From assembly GCF_029945705.1 (NCBI RefSeq), contig NZ_JAQSDC010000039.1:57099-121098 (forward strand): a DNA stretch of 64,000 nucleotides, read 5' to 3'. The stretch comes from Methylotenera sp. GTDB lineage: Bacteria; Pseudomonadota; Gammaproteobacteria; Burkholderiales; Methylophilaceae. Positions 59,346 through 64,000 of this stretch are shown in pieces (the first letter of the stretch is position 1; each line of letters starts with the position of its first letter). A program made the position numbers and the translations under genes. The notes under the pieces are model-generated. The model saw only the letters and a program-made list of their open reading frames with translations. It did no database searches and was not told where the DNA came from.

Positions 59346-60236
59346 TTATTTAGCAGCTTCTGGTGCAACTTCTGCAGCAGAAGCCGCTTCTGGAGCTGGT
59401 GCAACTTCTGCAGGAGCAGCTTCAACAGCTGGTGCCGCTTCCGCTGGCGCAGCTTCTACAGGAGCTGTTGCAGCCGGAGCTTCAACAGCTGGTGCTTCAG
59501 TAGCTTCAGGTTTTTTGCCACCTAGCAAAGTAAATAATAATACTAAAACTGCAGCACCAATAATCCATGGTAAGAATTTCTTAGCACCACCAGCACTAGC
59601 ATTAGCACCGTGAGCGATTGCTGTAATTTCGGCAGCAGCGGCAGCAGGGTCAGCAGCACCGTAAATAGCAGCACCAGCTACAATGATTGTTGCGCCAGCA
59701 TCTTTAACTTGTTGTGTTGTAGCAGCTTTAACACCGCCAGCAACTGAAATATCAACGCCCAAGTTCAATGCAGCAACCATACCTAAGTCATTGAATGGTG
59801 TTTGACCAGCAGCTTGTTGATCCAAACCAGTGTGAACGCCAATGATGTGAGCGCCTAATTTAGCCACTTCAATCGTACGTGCTTTTTTATCAGCAACGTT
59901 GATCAAGTCAACTTGAGCTTTTTTGCCGTATTTGTTAGCAACATCAATTACACCTTTGATTGTACCAATATCAGCAGTACCTAGAACTGTACAGATGTCA
60001 GCACCAGCTTTGTAGAATGGCTCAGCTTCATAGAAACCAGCATCCATTGTTTTTAAGTCAACCAAAATTTTGTTATTTGGGAACTTAGCGCGCAAAACTT
60101 CTAACAATTTGATACCGTTATGCTTAATGCATGGTGTACCAATTTCCAAAATATCTACGTGTGGAGCAACTTTGGTTGCTAAGGCGACGGTACCGTCGAA
60201 ATCTAATGAATCTAAAGCCATTTGGGTTTGAGCCAT
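59346..60236 (-). CDS. hps: 3-hexulose-6-phosphate synthase with C-terminal transmembrane anchor and Ala/Pro/Glu tail
   Basis: 296 residues, about 85 more than usual. Residues 1-210 are the orotidine-decarboxylase-like barrel of HPS, with 'DILEIGTPCIKHNGIKLLEV' and the catalytic 'LVDLKTMDAGFYEAEPFYKA' (Asp60, Lys62, Asp65), then 'VDISVAGGVKAATTQQV'. The enzyme condenses formaldehyde with ribulose 5-phosphate, the first step of the RuMP cycle. Residues 221-238 (FLPWIIGAAVLVLLFTLL) form a predicted membrane helix flanked by KK pairs. Residues 241-296 are a low-complexity tail of Ala/Pro/Glu/Val. GGAGG before the ATG signals strong translation. The gene interrupts hisC and hisB. Confidence 0.93.
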   Translation of the reverse strand: MAQTQMALDSLDFDGTVALATKVAPHVDILEIGTPCIKHNGIKLLEVLRAKFPNNKILVDLKTMDAGFYEAEPFYKAGADICTVLGTADIGTIKGVIDVANKYGKKAQVDLINVADKKARTIEVAKLGAHIIGVHTGLDQQAAGQTPFNDLGMVAALNLGVDISVAGGVKAATTQQVKDAGATIIVAGAAIYGAADPAAAAAEITAIAHGANASAGGAKKFLPWIIGAAVLVLLFTLLGGKKPEATEAPAVEAPAATAPVEAAPAEAAPAVEAAPAEVAPAPEAASAAEVAPEAAK

Positions 60237-60464
60237 GCTACATCCTCCAACTAAAAATAAATCATAAGTGACTTATTTAGATTAAAAATACAAAGTGAGT
60301 TAATTTTTTATTTGTGTAGAAACACACACATTTCGCGATAATAACACGCACTTAATGTGAAATTAAAAACTTTTTTTGCTTATTTTTAATGTTTTGCTGA
60401 TTTTCTAGCATTTCATCACTGAAACGATGCGGATAATACTGATTAAGCTAGCTTTTTTATTTGC
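60237..60464 (-). promoter_or_regulatory. hps upstream region (AT-rich, likely promoter/leader)
   Basis: A 228-bp gene-free spacer between hisC and hps. It contains TATTAT and TATGAT -10-like hexamers on the minus strand and a small dyad, TGTGT/ACACA, near 60315-60330, but no convincing -35. A strong Shine-Dalgarno GGAGG immediately precedes hps. An own promoter for the abundant HPS enzyme is inferred, not shown. Confidence 0.4.
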
Positions 60465-61532
60465 CTAAGCAGCTAAAAGTAGCTCGGTCAGTGTGTCGAT
60501 AAGTGCTTTTGACTGAGCATCAGTCCCAATGGTAATACGCAAATATGGGGCTACACGACTTGGTGATTTAAAATGACGCACAATAATATTTTTCTGACGG
60601 AGCAAGGCGGTCAGCTCTGCACCATCTTTAACTCGATGTTTAGCAAAAATAAAGTTTGCACCTGATGGCAATATCTCAAAACCCAACTGCGTTAAATCTT
60701 TAACTAGCGCTTCACGTGTTGTAATGACTTTGCTGCATGTTTCTTCAAAATATGCAGTGTCTTGCATAGCGGCAATCGCGCCCGCAGAGGCGAAACGGTC
60801 GATTGGGTAAGAATTGAAGCTATCTTTTACACGCATCAAAGCTTCGATTAAATCTTGATGGCCCAAGGCATAGCCAACACGCAAACCAGCTAATGAGCGA
60901 GCCTTAGACAAAGTATGTGTCACCAGTAAATTAGGGTAAGTATTAATTAAGCTCACTGCAGACTCGGTACCAAAATCAACGTACGCCTCGTCAATCACTA
61001 CAACTGACTGCGTATTCTTTTTTAGCAGCTTTTCAATGCTCGCTAACGATAGTGGAATGCCTGTAGGCGCATTCGGATTTGGAAAAATGATGCCGCCATT
61101 GGGCTGATCGTAATCATCAATGTTGATTGAAAAGTCTTCCGCTAAGGGAATTGTTTGGTATTCAATGTCATACAGGCCACAATATACTGGGTAAAAACTG
61201 TAGGTAATATCAGGGTACAACAATGGTCGGCTATGCTTTAACAATGCTTGAAACACATGCGCCAATACTTCATCTGAGCCATTACCGACAAACACTTGCT
61301 TAGATTGCAATTGATGCGCGTCAGCAATCGCGGCTTTAAGTGCATCTGAGTTAGGGTCTGGATATAAACGCAATGAATCTGCCGCTTCAAGCTTCAGCGC
61401 TGCTATCACCTTAGGACTTGGACCATAAGGGTTCTCATTGGTATTGAGCTTCACTAGGTTATCTAATTTAGGCTGCTCACCTGGTACGTAAGGCGTAAGC
61501 TTGTGTACAACATCACTCCAAAATTTACTCAT
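60465..61532 (-). CDS. hisC: Histidinol-phosphate aminotransferase
   Basis: 355 residues, PLP fold type I. '[20 protein letters not shown]', '[20 protein letters not shown]' and the Schiff-base Lys segment '[20 protein letters not shown]' are clear. It transaminates imidazole acetol phosphate. The ATG lies 6 bp after the hisD stop, with normal coupling to hisD. Confidence 0.96.
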   Translation of the reverse strand: MSKFWSDVVHKLTPYVPGEQPKLDNLVKLNTNENPYGPSPKVIAALKLEAADSLRLYPDPNSDALKAAIADAHQLQSKQVFVGNGSDEVLAHVFQALLKHSRPLLYPDITYSFYPVYCGLYDIEYQTIPLAEDFSINIDDYDQPNGGIIFPNPNAPTGIPLSLASIEKLLKKNTQSVVVIDEAYVDFGTESAVSLINTYPNLLVTHTLSKARSLAGLRVGYALGHQDLIEALMRVKDSFNSYPIDRFASAGAIAAMQDTAYFEETCSKVITTREALVKDLTQLGFEILPSGANFIFAKHRVKDGAELTALLRQKNIIVRHFKSPSRVAPYLRITIGTDAQSKALIDTLTELLLAA

Positions 61533-61538
61533 ATTGGT

Positions 61539-62837
61539 TTAGCTTTTTAACCTATACTCAGCTGACCTAGCATGCGCTTGTAAGCCTTCGCCATACGCCA
61601 AAGTCGCGGCCACTTTGCCTAACGTTTGTGCGCCTTCAGCTGACACCATGATTAGGCTTGAACGTTTTTGGAAGTCATACACACCTAGCGGCGATGAAAA
61701 ACGTGCTGTACGCGAAGTTGGCAACACATGGTTTGGCCCTGCGCAATAATCGCCAAGCGCTTCACAGGTATTGCGCCCCATAAATATAGCGCCAGCATGC
61801 TTGATGGTTTTACTGAATGCTAAGGGCTCATCCATTGACAATTCTAAATGCTCTGGTGCAATGTAGTTACATATTGCAGCCGCTTCTGCTAAATCACGCA
61901 CTTGAATCAGTGCACCGCGGTCTGTTAATGAAGTGCGAATAATGTTTTTACGTGGCATTTCTTCAACTAATTTTAAAATGCTTGCGTTCACTTTATCTAA
62001 GAAGTCGGCATCTGGACTTAATAAAATGGCTTGCGCTAATTCGTCATGCTCGGCTTGGCTGAATAAATCCATCGCCACCCAATCAGGGTTAGTTTTGCCA
62101 TCGCAAATCACTAAGATTTCAGACGGGCCAGCCACCATATCGATTCCGACAACACCGAATACACGGCGTTTAGCGGCAGCTACATAAGCATTACCTGGCC
62201 CAACCACTTTATCAACCTGCGGCACTGTTTCAGTACCGTAAGCTAAAGCACCGACGGCTTGCGCACCACCTAGACAAAATACGCGATCAACGCCAGAAAT
62301 CGCAGCAGCAGCTAATACCAACTGATTACGCTCGCCATTTGGCGTAGGTACCACCATGATAAGCTCTTTAACACCTGCCACTTTGGCTGGGATTGCATTC
62401 ATCAACACAGAAGATGGATAAGCCGCTTTACCACCAGGTACATATAAACCAACACGGTCTAATGAAGTGACTTGTTGACCAAGCAATGTGCCATCGGCTT
62501 CGGTATAACTCCATGAAGACATCAGTTGTTTTTCGTGATAAATACGTACACGATCAGCGGCGGTTTTTAAAGCGTCTCGTTGCTCAGTTGGCAAGCCATC
62601 TAAGGCGGCAGTTAACTCTGCTTGGCTAATTTCTAACTCAGGCAAACTAGTTGCATTCGTTTTATCAAAGCGATTGGTGTATTCTAAAACTGCTGCGTCT
62701 CCGCGTTTTTTTACATCTTTAAGAATATCAGCCACGACGATATCAATATTGTCATCTTGCGCAGTTTCAAAGGCTAATAAGGCTTTTAGATTGCTCTCAA
62801 AATCTGCGTCTGTAGTAGAAAATCGTCTTATATTCAT
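61539..62837 (-). CDS. hisD: Histidinol dehydrogenase
   Basis: 432 residues with '[20 protein letters not shown]', '[20 protein letters not shown]' and '[20 protein letters not shown]'. The zinc and catalytic residues are in '[20 protein letters not shown]' and '[20 protein letters not shown]'. It makes histidine from histidinol in two NAD-dependent steps. It follows hisG by 27 bp. Confidence 0.97.
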   Translation of the reverse strand: MNIRRFSTTDADFESNLKALLAFETAQDDNIDIVVADILKDVKKRGDAAVLEYTNRFDKTNATSLPELEISQAELTAALDGLPTEQRDALKTAADRVRIYHEKQLMSSWSYTEADGTLLGQQVTSLDRVGLYVPGGKAAYPSSVLMNAIPAKVAGVKELIMVVPTPNGERNQLVLAAAAISGVDRVFCLGGAQAVGALAYGTETVPQVDKVVGPGNAYVAAAKRRVFGVVGIDMVAGPSEILVICDGKTNPDWVAMDLFSQAEHDELAQAILLSPDADFLDKVNASILKLVEEMPRKNIIRTSLTDRGALIQVRDLAEAAAICNYIAPEHLELSMDEPLAFSKTIKHAGAIFMGRNTCEALGDYCAGPNHVLPTSRTARFSSPLGVYDFQKRSSLIMVSAEGAQTLGKVAATLAYGEGLQAHARSAEYRLKS

Positions 62838-62864
62838 GCTGTTGACCTATGTTTAATCTAAATA

Positions 62865-63509
62865 CTATGTTCTGGAAGCAATCGCGTTTGTAAACGCATC
62901 CATGATTGGCTGAATTTTACCTCTATTCAGTTTGAGTGAGGCTTGATTTACAACAAGTCTTGAGCTGATTTCACCAACTTCTTCTACTGCTTTGAGGTTA
63001 TTCGCGCGTAAAGTTCCACCTGTACTGACTAAATCGACAATCACATCCGCCAAACCCACTAATGGGCCTAGCTCCATTGAGCCGTAAAGCTTAATCAGGT
63101 CTACATGCATACCTTTGGCGGCAAAGTGCTCGCGCGCCGTTTTCACGTACTTAGTGACGACCTTTAAACGCGCACCACTTCGAATTGATGCGAAATAATC
63201 AAAGTCTTCACGCACTGCCACCATCATTTTGCATTTTGCGATTTGCAGGTCAATTGGCTGATATAAACCATCGCCGCCATGCTCATCAAGCACGTCTTTA
63301 CCAGCAATGCCTAAATCAGCCGCCCCGTATTGCACATAAGTTGGCACATCGCTAGCACGAACAATAATCAAACGTACATCTTCACGATTAGTGCCAATTA
63401 TCAGTTTGCGTGATGATTCAGGATCTTCCGCAGGGTGAATACCCGCAGCAGCTAATAACGGCGTGGTTTCTTCAAAAATACGACCTTTTGAGAGGGCAAT
63501 GGTAATCAT
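62865..63509 (-). CDS. hisG: ATP phosphoribosyltransferase, short form
   Basis: 214 residues with '[20 protein letters not shown]', '[20 protein letters not shown]' and '[20 protein letters not shown]'. The C-terminal regulatory domain of the long form is missing, so this is the short HisG that needs the HisZ regulatory subunit, encoded elsewhere in such genomes. First enzyme of histidine synthesis. It begins 2 bp after the murA stop. Confidence 0.96.
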   Translation of the reverse strand: MITIALSKGRIFEETTPLLAAAGIHPAEDPESSRKLIIGTNREDVRLIIVRASDVPTYVQYGAADLGIAGKDVLDEHGGDGLYQPIDLQIAKCKMMVAVREDFDYFASIRSGARLKVVTKYVKTAREHFAAKGMHVDLIKLYGSMELGPLVGLADVIVDLVSTGGTLRANNLKAVEEVGEISSRLVVNQASLKLNRGKIQPIMDAFTNAIASRT

Positions 63510-63511
63510 GT

Positions 63512-64000
<489 letters not shown>

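Noticed and set aside
59326..59613. Plus-strand Ala/Gly/Ser-rich ORF of 95 codons
   Set aside because: It is antisense to the Ala/Pro/Glu tail of hps; GC-biased repeats produce an open antisense frame without a ribosome binding site or family match.

Overview
The window reads as a chromosomal segment of a betaproteobacterial methylotroph, most likely Methylophilaceae (Methylotenera/Methylophilus-like). The evidence is a 3-hexulose-6-phosphate synthase gene (ribulose monophosphate pathway) inside the histidine cluster, the beta/gammaproteobacterial order of the ribosomal and RNA polymerase operons, and the murA-his-tat-petABC-sspAB neighbourhood usual in Betaproteobacteria. The assignment rests on gene content and my own reading, not on a database search.

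Left part (1-14.9 kb), mixed accessory and housekeeping. Positions 1-2117 hold a sulfide/persulfide response module: a partial DUF442 protein, a BigR/SqrR-type ArsR repressor with two conserved Cys, a persulfide dioxygenase-like metallo-beta-lactamase protein and two YeeE/YedE half-transporters, with an AT palindrome in the divergent control region. A MgtC/DUF4010 membrane protein follows. Next is the widely conserved radC / coaBC / dut / rpmB / rpmG neighbourhood, interrupted by an HExxH membrane-anchored putative peptidase, an exported dikinase-like protein with a phosphohistidine domain ahead of an ATP-binding domain, and a TonB-dependent receptor. An MscS channel, a CorA-like transporter and a glutaredoxin-like protein close this part.

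Middle part (14.9-47.7 kb), almost all on the minus strand: the translation and transcription supercluster. In transcription order it is tRNA-Thr(UGU)-Tyr-Gly-Thr(GGU)-tuf, tRNA-Trp-secE-nusG-rplKA, rplJL-rpoBC, rpsLG-fusA-tuf-rpsJ, rplCDWB-rpsS-rplV-rpsC-rplP-rpmC-rpsQ, rplNXE-rpsNH-rplFR-rpsE-rpmD-rplO-secY-rpmJ, and rpsMKD-rpoA-rplQ. Long perfect inverted repeats and good sigma70-type promoters mark likely internal transcription boundaries: rplJ leader, rplL/rpoB, rpoC/rpsL, rpsJ/rplC, rpsQ/rplN, rpmJ/rpsM, rpsD/rpoA and tuf/tRNA-Trp.

Right part (47.7-64 kb), mostly minus strand: sspB-sspA-petCBA (cytochrome bc1), a NIF3-like protein, a DegS-type anchored protease (plus strand), tatCBA, a HIT protein, hisEIFAHB, hps, hisCDG and the 3' part of murA at the edge. 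TatABC next to the bc1 genes fits, because the Rieske protein is a Tat substrate in many bacteria. The most unusual protein is the hps product: a normal catalytic barrel followed by a predicted transmembrane helix and a 56-residue Ala/Pro/Glu tail.
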